From assembly GCA_036365145.1 (NCBI GenBank), contig JAEOAD010000031.1, forward strand, positions 13,116,001 through 13,180,000: 64,000 nucleotides of DNA. The letters are read 5' to 3'. The position numbers were made by a program, and so were the translations under genes. Each line of letters begins with the position of its first letter. Within the stretch, counting starts at the first letter, position 1. Below the pieces are notes generated by a model. The model did not search any database. It was not told the origin of the DNA and worked only from the letters and a program-made list of their open reading frames with translations. Positions 20,176-31,500 of the stretch are shown here, piece by piece. Source of the stretch: Orientallactaga sibirica (Eukaryota; Chordata; Mammalia; Rodentia; Dipodidae).

Positions 20176-20464
20176 TATGATTTAGTCAAGATAAAATAAG
20201 ACCATTTTATTACATACTAGAGTGAGAAAATTCAGTGAAGCTCACTAATTGTTCTCTTGATCATTTATGGATTTTTGCACTTCAAATATTTTCTACAAAC
20301 ACACAGAATATACATAGTAACAGCATCCCAGCACTAGGCCTTGTTATTACAAGTTCATTTCATCGCACTGTTCACAGTTGTCAGTCTTTAACCTCTGCAT
20401 TTTCTTTCTTTAGCAGCATTCATGGTGCTGTTATACGTTCACACATTTGGGAGGTGAGTGTTGG

Positions 20465-20775
20465 TGATGGTTAGTTTTATGTGTGAACATGACTAGATCA
20501 TGGTGGCCAGTTCCGTCAAACAGGAGTGCGTCAAACAGTAGCTCTGGAGATGATTGACAATGACAATTGGTTGACTTAAGGAGAAAAGATCACCCTTTTC
20601 AGTGTGATTGAGTCTCATATCAATCAAAGGCTTGAACATGAAGACTAGGGTTTCCCGAAGAATGCATTTTGTCTCCTGCTTCTATTTCTAGACTGCCTCC
20701 TGGCTTAACAAATTCTGGGTGTGAAAGCCCCACAGTCTTACAAGCCAGTGTCTTAAATGAATCTTTATATGTACA
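20465..20775 (+). mobile_element. Old ERVL-type LTR fragment (MLT2-like)
   Basis: TGATGGTTAGTTTTATGTGT at the left end and matches through AATCAAAGGCTTGAACATGA and AGACTGCCTCCTGGC fit the MLT2 class of ERVL LTRs. The 3' end is missing or too diverged to place. Confidence 0.6.
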
Positions 20776-21001
20776 GGGTTAGTTCTCAGTATTCATGGGC
20801 AAAGGATACTCGCATCTGAGGATGCTTGAGTCCATCAGATTAAACAGCATGGCATTTACATATAACCTACACACATTCTCATATAAAGTCCTGTTGAGAT
20901 TACTTATTGTAATGCAGCACAAATGCATATAAGCAGACATTATACTCCATTACTAAGGGAATAATGACAAGAAAAAGACCAAGTATGCTCCATATAGACA
21001 A

Positions 21002-21181
21002 TTTTATTAATTAATTAATTAATTAATTAATTTTTTTATCTGGTTTTTTGAGGTAGGGTCTTACTCTAGCTCAGGAGGGAATTCACTATGTAGTCTCAGG
21101 GTGGCCTTTAACTCACAGCAATCTTCCTACCTCTGCCTCCCAAGTACTGGGATTAAAGGCGTGCATCCCCATGCCCGGCTG
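21002..21181 (-). mobile_element. B1 SINE
   Basis: (TTAA)n-rich tail then reverse B1 ending CCCCATGCCCGGCTG. It is flanked by TATAGACAA (20993-21001, 21182-21190). A small deletion removes part of the CCAGGCTGACCT region. Confidence 0.9.
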
Positions 21182-21744
21182 TATAGACAACTTTCTGGGT
21201 ATTTTCAGTCATTTGGCTGAATCTGTGGATAGCAGGGAGCTGACTTCTGTTCCTCTGGTGAATCCTGACAGGATTCCAGCCAACCACTGTGTTCAAGACC
21301 TGTGAGTTGTATGCATTTGTTCTATCATCTAGTCACTATTAATTAAGGGAGATTGGCATGTTCATAGCCTGGGGGAGGAGAGAGGACATGATTTGCAAAA
21401 TGTCATGGGAATTTGATGGACTCATCCTGTGGTTCTCTAAAAATATCCAGTGGGAATTTTATAAGCAACAAGGTATTAAGTGTATTTGGAGCTCAGAGAC
21501 ATATCTAAAGGTTAGAGGATCCTTCCTTGGGATCTCTGGAGTATGATTTCCAGTGACTAGATGGTATTAGTGGCATTTTCCCCAAACACTAGAACCTTTT
21601 TCTCCTCCATACTTGACACAGATCTTTGAAATTTGTGAGATGCCTCCATAGGTGGTGGTGGTGGGGTACAGACACCTTGGGGACTTCTTTGGAGGTGGAA
21701 GGTGAAGAAAAGGGAGTAAGAGAACAAAAGTTGAGCTCATGCTG

Positions 21745-21850
21745 CCCCAGGTCAGAGAGACCTGACTGTGAATCTTGGCTTTGCCTTTGGGACCATGGCG
21801 TGACTATGGGCAAATTTGCACCTTCTCTGAGCTCTCATGCCTTACCTCTA
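21745..21850 (+). mobile_element. MIR SINE fragment
   Basis: CTGACTGTGAATCTTGGCTT, GCGTGACTATGGGCAAATTT and CACCTTCTCTGAGC are the MIR core. Confidence 0.6.
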
Positions 21851-21925
21851 GCATGGGAGGTAGACCAGTCCTGCTGACAGAGCTGGTGACAATACCCCTC
21901 TCCAGCCTGTCCACAGTCTCTTTCT
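21850..21925 (+). repeat. Local direct repeat, copy A
   Basis: AGCATGGGAGG, then CAGAGCTGGTGACAATACC and CCTCTCCAGCCTGTCCACAG match copy B at 22974-23048 with about ten differences. The source is unknown. Confidence 0.6.
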
Positions 21926-22019
21926 TTTCCTTGTTGGCAAGAGAATCCATTGAGCTCATGTGGTGTATTGAAATACCAAACATGGAGCTTGAGGTCATAT
22001 GAAAGATGAACAAATGTTC

Positions 22020-22136
22020 TTTTTCTCCTTCTTCCTCCCCCCCATCCTCTCTTGGACTGAAGGAGGCCTTGAACTTGTCATTCTCCTGCTTAGCTGCCTG
22101 AGTACCTAGGATTACAGGCATGCACCACTAGGCTAA
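22020..22136 (-). mobile_element. Old B1-related fragment
   Basis: GGCCTTGAACTTGTCATTCT, CCTGCTTAGCTGCC and GATTACAGGCATGCACCACT are a reverse B1/proto-B1 arm. Confidence 0.6.
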
Positions 22137-22159
22137 CCCCATTTCTCTTAAAATTTTTG

Positions 22160-22588
22160 GGATGTGTGTGGTTATGTATGTATGGGGTATGCAAGTGTGT
22201 GTGAGATGTGTGTACCCTGTGTGTGTAGGCAAGCAGAAGTCAGAAGAGAACGTCAGGCACCCTCCTGTATTGGTACTCTGCTTTATTTTCTTGAGCTGGA
22301 TTCCCTCACTAAACCTGGAGCTGTCTGGAAGGGTAAGGGGTGGGAAAGCTCACAGAATCAATGTGTGGGTTCTCTCACGAAACGTGGAGCTGCTGTTTTC
22401 GGTCAGAATGGGGCTGGCCAGTAAGCCCCAGCAATTCTTCTGTCTTTGTGCCTCTCCACACTGGCGTTATAGCATGCCTGCCTATACCTAGCCTTTTACA
22501 TGGATGCTCAGGAATCAAACTCATGATCATGATCCTCATGATTATGCAGCAAACACTCCTGCTTGCAGAACCATTTCTTTAGCTCCCA
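22160..22588 (-). mobile_element. B4-like composite SINE, diverged
   Basis: TG-rich start, AAGCAGAAGTCAGAAGAGAA, a partly duplicated B1-like middle (CTCACTAAACCTGGAGCTG and CTCACGAAACGTGGAGCTG), then a reversed tRNA-like end. Weak match overall. Confidence 0.45.
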
Positions 22589-22973
22589 TTTCCCTTGTCT
22601 TACCAGATGTCTCTCAGCTCCTTAGGAGTGCTACTGCGGGCTTTGTAAAGGCAGAACAGCACAATTCATGAATGTAACAGCAAGGTCTTCCGGGTCAGAG
22701 AGGTGAGCTTGAATGCCAGTGCACAAGCTATATGGGGATCTCATTTCCTTATGGACATAAGGAAAATCACCCTTGCTTTGGTTATACTGGAGAAATGACA
22801 TTTACAAGCCAGAAGCTGTTCTGACTTCTCATCAGGGGCCTGAGTCCAGCCCCTATTGGCTCAGGTGTTCCTTAAACACCCACCTGTTTAGTAAGGACCT
22901 GCAGCTTCCCTTCTTGCAGCCATCCCAAGGTGCTCATTTAGATGGGGATGTGGCTGAAGGACCATATGGCAGC

Positions 22974-23048
22974 AGCATGGGAGGCATACCAGCCCAGCTG
23001 AAAGAGGTGGTGACAACACTCCTCTCCAGCCTGTCCACAGTGTCTACC
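22974..23048 (+). repeat. Local direct repeat, copy B
   Basis: Partner of 21850-21925, 1.1 kb downstream in the same orientation. The flanks do not match, so the duplicated unit is short. Confidence 0.6.
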
Positions 23049-23580
23049 AGCCTGTCACCTTGCAGGGCAAGAACAGCAGCTCATGGGCAGGCGAGAATCA
23101 GACCTATTTAGACCCTCAGTGAGGTGGCTTGGGATTCTGTCCAGCACCCATGACCACTCTGATGCCAAGCAGTCAGGACAGACAAGCAGGACAGACAGAG
23201 AGCCAGGCATGCTTCATTCTCCCTTCCTTGGAGGGTTAGGGGGAACTTGAGCCTGCAGCTTTTGCCCTAGGAGGCAAACCATGACCATAGTGGAGACGGA
23301 AGGCCAGGAAGAAAAGAAGAACAAAATTCCAAGGACCTGCTGTCCTCCAGCACTATGTAGTGGGAGCTGGGGTCAGAGATACATAGTCCTGTCCAGTCCA
23401 GCTTCTGCCATGTGGAGATGTTGCCCTTTAATCAGAATAGTGGATTAATACCTCCGAATAACTAAATATCTTCTTGCATAGGTGTTCTGTGATGACTTAG
23501 GCCTTTCTGGTGGCTTTTGCAAAAAAGGATAAAATCACATAAAATCTTTTTGAAATGCATAATGTTAACTGACAAAAGGT

Positions 23581-23812
23581 TTGAATGGCAGCCAAGTCTG
23601 GCCAACAACCTGTTTTTATTTATTTATTTATTCATTTATTTTACAAATGAAGCTTTATGGGAACATAGCTATGCTCCTCTGTGGACATGTTGGCCGGGGT
23701 TGCTTTTGTGCCATACACTGCAGAATTGAGATGTTGCACTAGAGACTGCATGGCCCAGAAGGACTAAAATATTTACTGTCTGGTCCTTTACAGCCATGAT
23801 TGGCAACCCTGT
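23581..23812 (+). mobile_element. Non-autonomous hAT-Charlie-type DNA transposon
   Basis: GCCAAGTCTGGCCAACAACC, AAATGAAGCTTTATGGGAAC, GCATGGCCCAGAAGGACTAA and AATATTTACTGTCTGGTCC are the shared pattern of an abundant ancient mammalian hAT MITE. An inserted TTTATTTATT-type stretch is present near 23615-23640. Confidence 0.65.
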
Positions 23813-24759
23813 TCTGCATGATTGAGTTTTCAACCCATGGTGTAAAGGACTCAGAGTTGGCTAGAAGCCCCTGGGTGCGTGATTCTCCCCCCCCCCCCAA
23901 TCATGCAGTTAGAGCCATTAGGGTTCTTGTTGGGAGGCAATAGGAAACTGCCAAGCTTAAGCAAAAGAGAAAGTATTGGAAAAGTAAGGGGTAGGGGAGC
24001 TCACAAAATCAATGGGTGGCTTAATTAATGCATTAAATAGATACAGAACACACAGAGAGAAACGCACTGCTTTTTCCCGAAGCCCTGCTTCCTAGGGCAG
24101 CTGGTTCTCAGAGGCTGTGTATGAGAGAGCATTATCAGGATGGAAAACATTGCTATGTTAACAGAGTTTCTTGGGCTGGAAAAAAGGTAGATGGCAGGTT
24201 ATTTTTCCTTTTATCCAGACAGGCACATTTCATTCTTAATATGTTTTTGCATTACACTTACTTTCTGTTTTTCATTAAAAACAAAAACATTTCTTAGGGG
24301 AAGTATTTGAAGCAGTTGAAAGGAAGGAGGTTTGATAGAACTCAAGTAGTTTTGCATGAGTAATAATAATTATTAGAATGATCGTTTCCTGCCTAAGCCT
24401 TCTCAGTGGGTAATATTTGCAAATTAAACACACTATAAAATATTCAGCCCCCTGCCACAATCTTGGGTAATTTACATAATCCCCATGCATGGGCTCTGGG
24501 GTGAACTATTCCCTAATTAATTATTAAATTCCCATCTGTATACTGTGACCAGGCTAATGAAATTTCAGCAGGCCAAGAAAAGTCTCTGGAGATGGGTCCT
24601 TGGCTTTCCCAGGCGTGAGTCCCTCTTCCAGCCAGGGGTTCCTTCCTGATATCCCCAGGACTAATTGAAATTCTGGTTGGTCACTAAGGCTCTAACCTTC
24701 CTGTAACCCTGTAACTTGGGCTGTGCTAACATTCAGAAGTTGAACTAGAGCTGCCTCTT
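23813..24759. other. Mostly unique sequence
   Basis: A C-run lies at about 23887-23898. The segment near 23978-24015 (GTAAGGGGTAGGGGAGCTCA) resembles one at about 22332-22360, a second short local echo. No exon is evident. Confidence 0.4.
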
Positions 24760-25020
24760 CTGAGTCCGTTGTTAATCTGATGTGAACTATTTTTCCACAG
24801 CTAGGTGTGACTTAGGAAGTTTTCTAGTCTCTACGAGCCTGTTTCTCTATGTGTACAATGAAGCTAATACCAACTTGAAGGCATTGATTGGCTTCAGATC
24901 CCTGCTATACTGCCTTAGTATTAAAAATTTTTTTTTCCTTTTTTGGCCTCAGTTTATCCATCTTTAGTAAGAGACCAAGCCAGAACCTGCCTTAGAGGAT
25001 TGCTAGGAGGACTTGGTGAG
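24760..25020 (+). mobile_element. MIR-derived sequence
   Basis: CTAGGTGTGACTTAGGAAGT, CTGTTTCTCTATGTGTACAA and later GGCCTCAGTTTATCCATCTT with AGGATTGCTAGGAGGACTT each follow the MIR core and 3' part. Either two MIR copies or one interrupted copy. Confidence 0.6.
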
Positions 25021-25029
25021 GAGGAAAGA

Positions 25030-26560
25030 ATGGTCAAACCTGGAACAGATCATTCTCAGTGAACTCACCCCATCACAGAAAGATAATCATCACATGGTCT
25101 CACTCATCTGTGTCTCCTAACCAGAATCTGCCAGCGATGCTGACATACCTAATTAGCATCTTGAGGACAGGACAATAGGGAGGGTGGGGCAGGAGAGGAA
25201 GGTAAGGGGATATGTGTGTGGGGGGGAGACATTAAACTGGACCCAAATGGAAATGGCACCATAACATCTTATATCCTGAAAGACAGACTAAAAGGTTGAA
25301 TCTTCATCAAGTGCTTAGAGGCAATATCTAATTCACAGGGCCCTGGAGAGGGCATGATGAAGACTAACCTTAAGCTTCCCCTGCTTCTCTCTCTCTCCCT
25401 ATCTTTCTCTCCTCTCACTGTCTTCTATATTACCTATCTTTTTCTGCCTTCTTTTCCCTTGGCACTGGCCTGTAACTCCCAGTACCAGCATGTGGTTAAC
25501 ATCCACAATGAGCTGTTGATCAGAGAGGCCTACAAGTTTTCCCAAAAGAAGACAGAATTCTGTCAGAGTACTTGACCCACCAAATATCAATGGTAAGAAC
25601 CTACTGCTGAAGATACCATATCCTGTTGGGACAGAACATTGAGAGACCTGGCTGGAATCTGGAAGAGAGTCAGTCCCCAGACAGTTAGCTTGTCTAGTGC
25701 CAGAAGGTGCTACATGAGCTACTGGGGGAAAGTGACCAACATCTGTCCAAGCAGGTGTTCTAAGCCTAAGGTGATCAAAGCCTCTCAGCAGCAAACAGCC
25801 TGATGTGACGCTCACACAAGGGCAATAGTGGCACACAGCCATGGTGGGTAACCAACTGCTCTCGATTTGGCTAACAGATCCACTCAGTGGAATGGAACCC
25901 ACAGCTGGAACTGGGAAACAAGTTAGAACCATATCCAAATAATGAGCCTGCTCTCCAATATCAAGCTCCCTCCAATTGTGGGCTACAAGAGGGCCTATAC
26001 CTATGATATTCTCTCTAAAATAATAATGGTTATCCCATTTATCTGGTTCTGACCTCTCTCTCCATTGGAGAATTTGCTTCTCTTTTTCAGATGCATGCAG
26101 AACCCAAGGAGAGAATCAACCCACTGCACCTCACCAGGGCTCCAGCTGAAACTATAGAGTAATGGGGGAAATGAGCAAGAGTGCTGCTTTCTTGGTGAAC
26201 CTGATGCCAACACAAGGGTGAAGGAGATAGACACAGTGAACACTCAACTCATACCAAACCAGATATCCAGAGACACAGAGGCTCCCTAGACCTCATCACT
26301 GAAGTAGACCTACAATGATCCCAACATGGCAGAGGGAAATTTGCGGAAGATGGGGCGGAAAGATTGTTAGAGCCACAAGTTGGGACATTATGCACAGAGA
26401 CATTGCCTCATTCCCATAACTGATGGCTACCCCCACAATGCACGACCCACATTTCCCAATGAGGATAGTCTCTTTGGAGGGGGGAGAATAGAGAGGAGGC
26501 TAACGATGGTACCAGCATGACTGTATACACACTATCTATAACTAATTTAAAAAAGGGTCA
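25030..26560 (+). mobile_element. LINE-1 3' region (variant A end), about 1.5 kb
   Basis: AGAAAGATAATCATCACATG followed by GTCTCACTCATCTGTG is the conserved transition at the end of mammalian L1 ORF2. The long UTR then contains TGACATACCTAATTAGCATC, a CT-rich tract (25385-25440) and the terminal block from 26083 to CTAATTTAAAAAAGG. It is the longest LINE-1 UTR copy in the window. A 179-codon antisense ORF (25399-25938) falls inside it. Confidence 0.75.
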
Positions 26561-26722
26561 GAGGGTAAGTTGAGGCATGTGACCTGTTTGTCAGGGCTGC
26601 CATTTCTGAAAACCCAAGTCCGCAGGGCAGGTAGCAGACAGGGAGCTGAGGATTGGTCTGAGGTCCATAGGCAGTACACTGATTGCCTGTTAACAGAAAC
26701 TTTCTACAATCTGTGATTTTTT

Positions 26723-27052
26723 TTGTTTTTGTTTTTGTTTTTTGAAGTAGAGTTTGACTCTAGCCCAGGCTGACCTGGAATTCACTATGTAGTCTTAATG
26801 TGGCCTTGAACTGACAGTGATCCTCCTACCTCTGCCTCCCAAGTGCTGGTATTAAAAGAGTATGCCACCATGTCCCCCGCTCTTTTTTTTTTTTTTTTTT
26901 TTTTGGTTTTTCAAGGTAGGGTCTCACTCTGGCCCAGGCTGACCTGGATTTCACCATGGAGTCTCAGGGTGGCCTCAAACTCATGGTGATCCTCCTACCT
27001 CTGCCTCCCAAGTCCTGGGATTAAAAGAGTATGCCACCATGTCCGGCTTCCC
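26723..27052 (-). mobile_element. B1 dimer (two adjacent reverse copies)
   Basis: Reverse B1 copies occupy about 26717-26880 and 26881-27048. Both carry the unusual 3' variant TTAAAAGAGTATGCCACCAT. One 12-bp duplication CTGTGATTTTTT flanks the pair (26711-26722, 27053-27064), and none is visible between them. Confidence 0.85.
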
Positions 27053-27439
27053 CTGTGATTTTTTAAACACTTGTCTTTGGTCAAAATATTGAAAATTGTA
27101 ATATTCAAGTCCAGGTTCCAAGAACACATATTAAATGAGCAATTTTGAGCCTGTGTTCTTGTGTGGTCAGGAACCTACAGGCTCTGAATAAGGCCTAGAC
27201 CTTTTAGGTGGACATATCTTCTCTGTCAGGCACTGCCCCCATCCAGCTCTCTCAGCCATTTACTCCCTGCCTCACCTTTGCATGCATTTTACTTTGTGAT
27301 CAGATTCTATTTTTCACATCTGCTCATGACTTTTCTTATCTAGTCTTCTGTTTGGGGACAGAGAAGCTGTGGTTTAGACTCCTATTTCTGCCTCATCTCA
27401 CATTTTCATTTCCTTGAGGCCTGCATATCAGGTGCAGTT

Positions 27440-27605
27440 GTATAGCGAAAGGAGCACCTGACTCAAAATCAGAGCTGAGTATCTTTGGGTGTTGGCACTT
27501 CCCAGCTTTGGGACCCTGGACAAACAATCTTTCCAAGTCACAGCCCTCTTATTTGTGTAAGTCTTCTCATCATTATGATTAAATGGAAGCCAGGGAAAGG
27601 TACCA
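27440..27605 (+). mobile_element. MIR SINE
   Basis: AAAATCAGAGCTGAGTATCT, CCAGCTTTGGGACCCTGGAC and AATCTTTCCAAGTCACAGCC are in MIR order. Confidence 0.65.
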
Positions 27606-28776
27606 GGATAATTTAAGGGTGGGAGTGGTAGAGGGAGTCACAGAAGAGGGAGGGAGGGAGGGACTGTGATGCCTATAAGTCAGCGAGGAAGGTAGAATTG
27701 GTGTAGGAGTCAAGAGCTGATATCGTCATCCACCAGTATGCGCAGGTTGTAAGACTCCTGTTCCTAGATGCCAAGTCCATGGAGCTCAAGTCTTCACATA
27801 AAGTGGAATAGCATTTGCAGAGAACCTGCCCTCATTCTCATGCATCCCTTAAATCATCTTTAGAGGACGTGCAACACCCGATACAATGTCAGTGCTAGGT
27901 AAATAGTTGACACTCTATGATTAAGTAAGTAGCAACAAGAACGAAAGGGTGGTACGTGTTCAGTACAGATGTAATTTCCTCCTGAATACTTTACTTTTAA
28001 TCTGTGGGTGGCTGGATCCTTGGGTACAGAGTGCCGAGCGTATGTGGAGATGTGGAGGGGTGGTGAGTGTTTAGCTCAGCTTTGTGGGTAGAGGTGGTCA
28101 GTTGAGGCTTCGTGGAGGAGTCGATGAGCTGAGACTTAAAGGAAAAATTTGGCTTTGCCAAGATGCCCAGATGATATAAAGACTCTGGCTAAGTAGCTTG
28201 CACAAGGCTCCTAAGAGGGTCTGTTGGGCCGTGACTCCAGAGCTATAGAGTATTCCCCTGGCTGTTGGGCATGAGGGCTCTGGCCAGCCTGCCGGGCATC
28301 CCTCCAGTGCCTGGTGGATGCTGACAGCTGAGGCTGCCTTGGCAAGTTTACTCTGGAAGATTGATTATTCCCCAGTGAGCCTCCTTTGTGACTGGTGAGA
28401 AAGGAAACCAAGCAACTAACTGGCCAACAGGGTCTTTAGAAGAAACTTCTGGTCCTGGATCAGTGTGGGAGTTATGATATGGTTAAAAGCAAGATTCTGG
28501 TCCTTTCCATCTGGAACCATTGCTATGCATTGATGGCTGGAGAATAATACGATGTGATTGTTCCATTGGGTCATTTCTGGGAAAATGAAGACATTTTTCC
28601 AAAACTGGAAGTCTGTTTGCATTTGAGAGAGAATTCCAAGTCCTGTTCATGCATTCTCCCTTGGCTTCCACTATAAGTCTCCTACTTCCCTACCCCCTGT
28701 TCCACAGCAGATGCCCCTTCCCTGTGAAGCTCTACTTTATGAGAGAGAGGCGGCTGAGCCTTTTCCACACTGTCAG
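27606..28776. other. Unique non-coding sequence
   Basis: I recognise no repeat apart from a short GGGA run near 27645. No exon has good splice signals on both sides. Confidence 0.4.
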
Positions 28777-28784
28777 GGTTGAAG

Positions 28785-28890
28785 ATGCATCTGATTGTTC
28801 CAGAAACCCTCAGCCTGCTGTGGCTCACTGCACTGTACTTGGCCAGTAGCATCTGCACGAGGAATGCTGAGAATTTCCCCTTTCCATCAG
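28785..28890 (+). CDS. Candidate signal-peptide exon (partial), unrecognised
   Basis: A possible acceptor CCACACTGTCAG precedes GGTTGAAG and an ATG at 28785. The frame stays open for 35 codons and one base to ATCAG followed by GTCAGA, a weak donor (junction 28890/28891). The peptide starts Met-His-Leu-Ile-Val-Pro and has a hydrophobic core LSLLWLTALYLASS, then Ile-Cys-Thr-Arg. That layout, with a phase-1 end, is common for exons encoding secretory leaders. I cannot match it to a named protein, and no further exon in frame was found. Chance occurrence is quite possible. Confidence 0.25.
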
Positions 28891-29129
28891 GTCAGATCTT
28901 TTGGCCTGGGCCTAGCCCTTCCCCTGAGAGCCCAATGGATACAGCTGGAGCAGGGTGGGGTCCAGACAGATCTCTGAGCTGGAAGCCAGGGACCTCCCAT
29001 CCTGCTTGAAGACCACAGTGGAGCAGAGTTGATCATTGTGAGTCCCAGGTGGGGTGGGCAATGCTGCAGAGTTTGAGGAGCAAGTGGAAGGAGATGAGCA
29101 GAGAGAATCTTTCTTCTGTCCTTTTTTTT

Positions 29130-29495
29130 TTTCTTTCATTCTCATTATGTATGTGTGTGATGTTTGCATGCATGTGTATATGTATGTTTGTATATATGTG
29201 GGGGCACATGTATATGTATAGATCCACATGTCTGTGTGTGAACATATGTGTAGAATCCAGAGGTTGACATAGGGTATCTTCCTCTATTACTTCTACACCT
29301 TATTTTTTGAGACAGGGCCTCTCACTGAACCCAGAATTCTGCAAGACAAGCTAGCCAGCAAATACTGAGGGTTCCCTGTCTCTACCTTCCCAGCACTGGG
29401 ATTATAAGCCTGGAATTTCACATGGGTGCTGGAGAATCTGAACTCATATTATCAGATTGCAATACTCACCCCTGTGGCTAGGATCACTTCTTTCA
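29130..29495 (-). mobile_element. B4-like composite SINE
   Basis: TATG/TG-rich stretch, AATCCAGAGGTTGACATAGG, GAGACAGGGCCTCTCACTGA, CCAGCACTGGGATTATAAGC, then a reversed tRNA-like end. Same layout as 36065-36660. Confidence 0.6.
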
Positions 29496-29511
29496 CTCAT
29501 ACCAACTTCCA

Positions 29512-29665
29512 AGAGAAAGAGCACTGACTGCCTTTGGAAGTAGGTAGTTTTAATCTGTCTCTTTTTAGCTTTGAGCCTCATGTTATTCATTTCTAAGACT
29601 CATAGGCTGTTTTGGGAGGTTAGGATCATGGAGATAACTGGCATAGGTAGAGGCCCAGTGCTCTA
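29512..29665 (+). mobile_element. MIR SINE
   Basis: AAAGAGCACTGACTGCCTTT, TTAGCTTTGAGCCTCATGTT and GATCATGGAGATAACTGGCA follow the MIR core to 3' order. Confidence 0.55.
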
Positions 29666-30324
29666 ATTTCAAACACAAACTCTTTGGAAACCAGGCCAAG
29701 CAGACACAGTTAGTATATACATGCCATTCACAGCTTGGTCATAACCATACATAGAATCCAATAAACAGAGCCAGCATGTGCTTCTTAGCCCACTTGGAAC
29801 ATGTCTATGCACTTGGACACACTCTTAAGTCCAAGGCTATATGATGTTCAAACTCCATCCCTTGTAAAAGCCCAGTATTCATGGGTTAGACTTCATAGTG
29901 ACTTTGTTTATTGATCTATACTGGGCCAGTACCTGCAGTTCTTGAAAACTTAATTTTGAATAAAAACAATAAGTTTATGAATATGAATATAATGTAATAC
30001 CAATTGTATAAAATTTAAAGCATAGTAAGGTTTATTTACAGATACTTCATAAAAAACATAGACACAGAAGAATATACTCAACTAACTGTGTTTCAGCAGT
30101 TGCTTTACACAAGATATTTAGTGCTTAAAAAATAAATTTAAAAAAGGTTTGAAACAAACATGACAATTGTATATATGTTAAGTTTATCCTTATTGGCCTA
30201 GTGTTTGCTATAGCCTTTACTTTTTTAAAATCCTCACATAAGTATTTAATAGTTTAAGAATTTGCAAAAGTCATTTTCCTTGTTATGATATATTTGCTTT
30301 TTTGGTTTTAAATTTGTTTTAAAT
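29666..30324. other. A+T-rich non-coding sequence
   Basis: Strongly A+T-rich from about 29940 onward, with no clear repeat assignment and no coding potential. Confidence 0.4.
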
Positions 30325-30980
30325 TTATTTTTATTATATATGGACGTCCTTAGTATGTAAACAACACATGTTGGTACCATCCTTTCCCTCATCCCTGCCC
30401 CTTTTCTCAAGAGGCCCTCCTCATTAGGGATGCAGGTCAACCCCATGGGGATTGTGGGTCATGCATTGTGTGGGCAGCCATCAGTCATGGGAGAGAGGCA
30501 ATATCTCTCTGCATAATGTCCCAACTTGTGGCTCTAACAATCTTTCCACCCCCCCTCTCCACAAATTTCTCTGAACCATGCTGGGAGCATTTTAAGTCTA
30601 CTTCAGTGATGGACTCTTAGGAGCCTCTGGATCTCTGCTTTGGTAGGTGTTGAGTATCCTCAGGGTCTGTCCCCATCATCCTGGTGCTGATTGTCAGGAA
30701 CAGCATGGAAGCAGCATTCTTACTTATCTCTCCAGTTCCTCTGTGGATTCACCTGTGGCTTGGCTGAAGTGTGAGGGGAGGGGTAGTTTATCTCCTTGGG
30801 TCTTGCTAATTTCTGAAAAAGAAGAACAGATTCTCCCAATGGAGAGTGAAGTCAGCATAGTTTAAATGGGATAAGCATGATTAATTTAGGAAGAATTTGA
30901 TGTATGTAACTCTTCTTTTAGCCAAAGACTACTGAGAACTTGGCACTGGAGAGCATAACCTTTGTCTCCATAGGAGTCTG
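30325..30980 (-). mobile_element. LINE-1 3' UTR (variant A end)
   Basis: TTTATTATATATGGACGTCC, GGTCATGCATTGTGTGGGCA, CATAATGTCCCAACTTGTGG and later AGAATTTGATGTATGTAACT match the reversed copies at 8801 and 56815-58398. Confidence 0.75.
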
Positions 30981-31130
30981 ATTTTTGGTTTTCAAGGTAG
31001 TGTCTTGCTCTAGTCCAGGCTGATCTGGAATTCACTATGTAGTCTCAGGTTGGCTTTGAACTTATGGCGATCCTCCTACCTCTGCCTCCCGAGTGCTGGA
31101 ATTAAAGGCTTGTGCCACCACGCTCAGCCC
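30981..31130 (-). mobile_element. B1 SINE
   Basis: Reverse B1 from TTTTTGGTTTTCAAGGTAG to GCCACCACGCTCAGCCC. It lies within or at the end of the LINE-1 copy to its left. Confidence 0.85.
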
Positions 31131-31155
31131 AAGACTCTTTTCTGATTAAGGCTTG

Positions 31156-31500
31156 TGTGGTGGTTTGATTCAGGTGTCCCCCATAAACTTAGGTGCTGTG
31201 AGTGCTAGGATCCCAGCTGATGGAGATTTGTGAATTAACACCTCCTGGAGGCAGTATATTGTTGAGGGCAGGCTTATGGGTATTATAGCCAGTTTCCCCT
31301 TGCCAGTGTTCGGCACACTCTCCTGTTGCTATTGTCCATCTTATGTTGGCCAGGGGGTAATGTCCACCCTCTGCTCATGCCATTGTTTCCCCGTGCTTCC
31401 CCTCAAGTCTGTAAGTGAAAATACCTCCCCCTTTTTCCCCCAAAAGCTACTCTTGATTGGGTGGGTGATTTCTGCCAGCATTACAAACCTGAATGCAACA
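31156..31500 (+). mobile_element. Solo MaLR-type LTR
   Basis: The 345-bp element starts TGTGGTGGTTTGATTCAGGT and ends CTGAATGCAACA. It is flanked by GCTTG (31151-31155) and GCTTC (31501-31505), a 5-bp duplication with one mismatch. The family also appears at 12339, 12759 and 34405. Confidence 0.8.
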
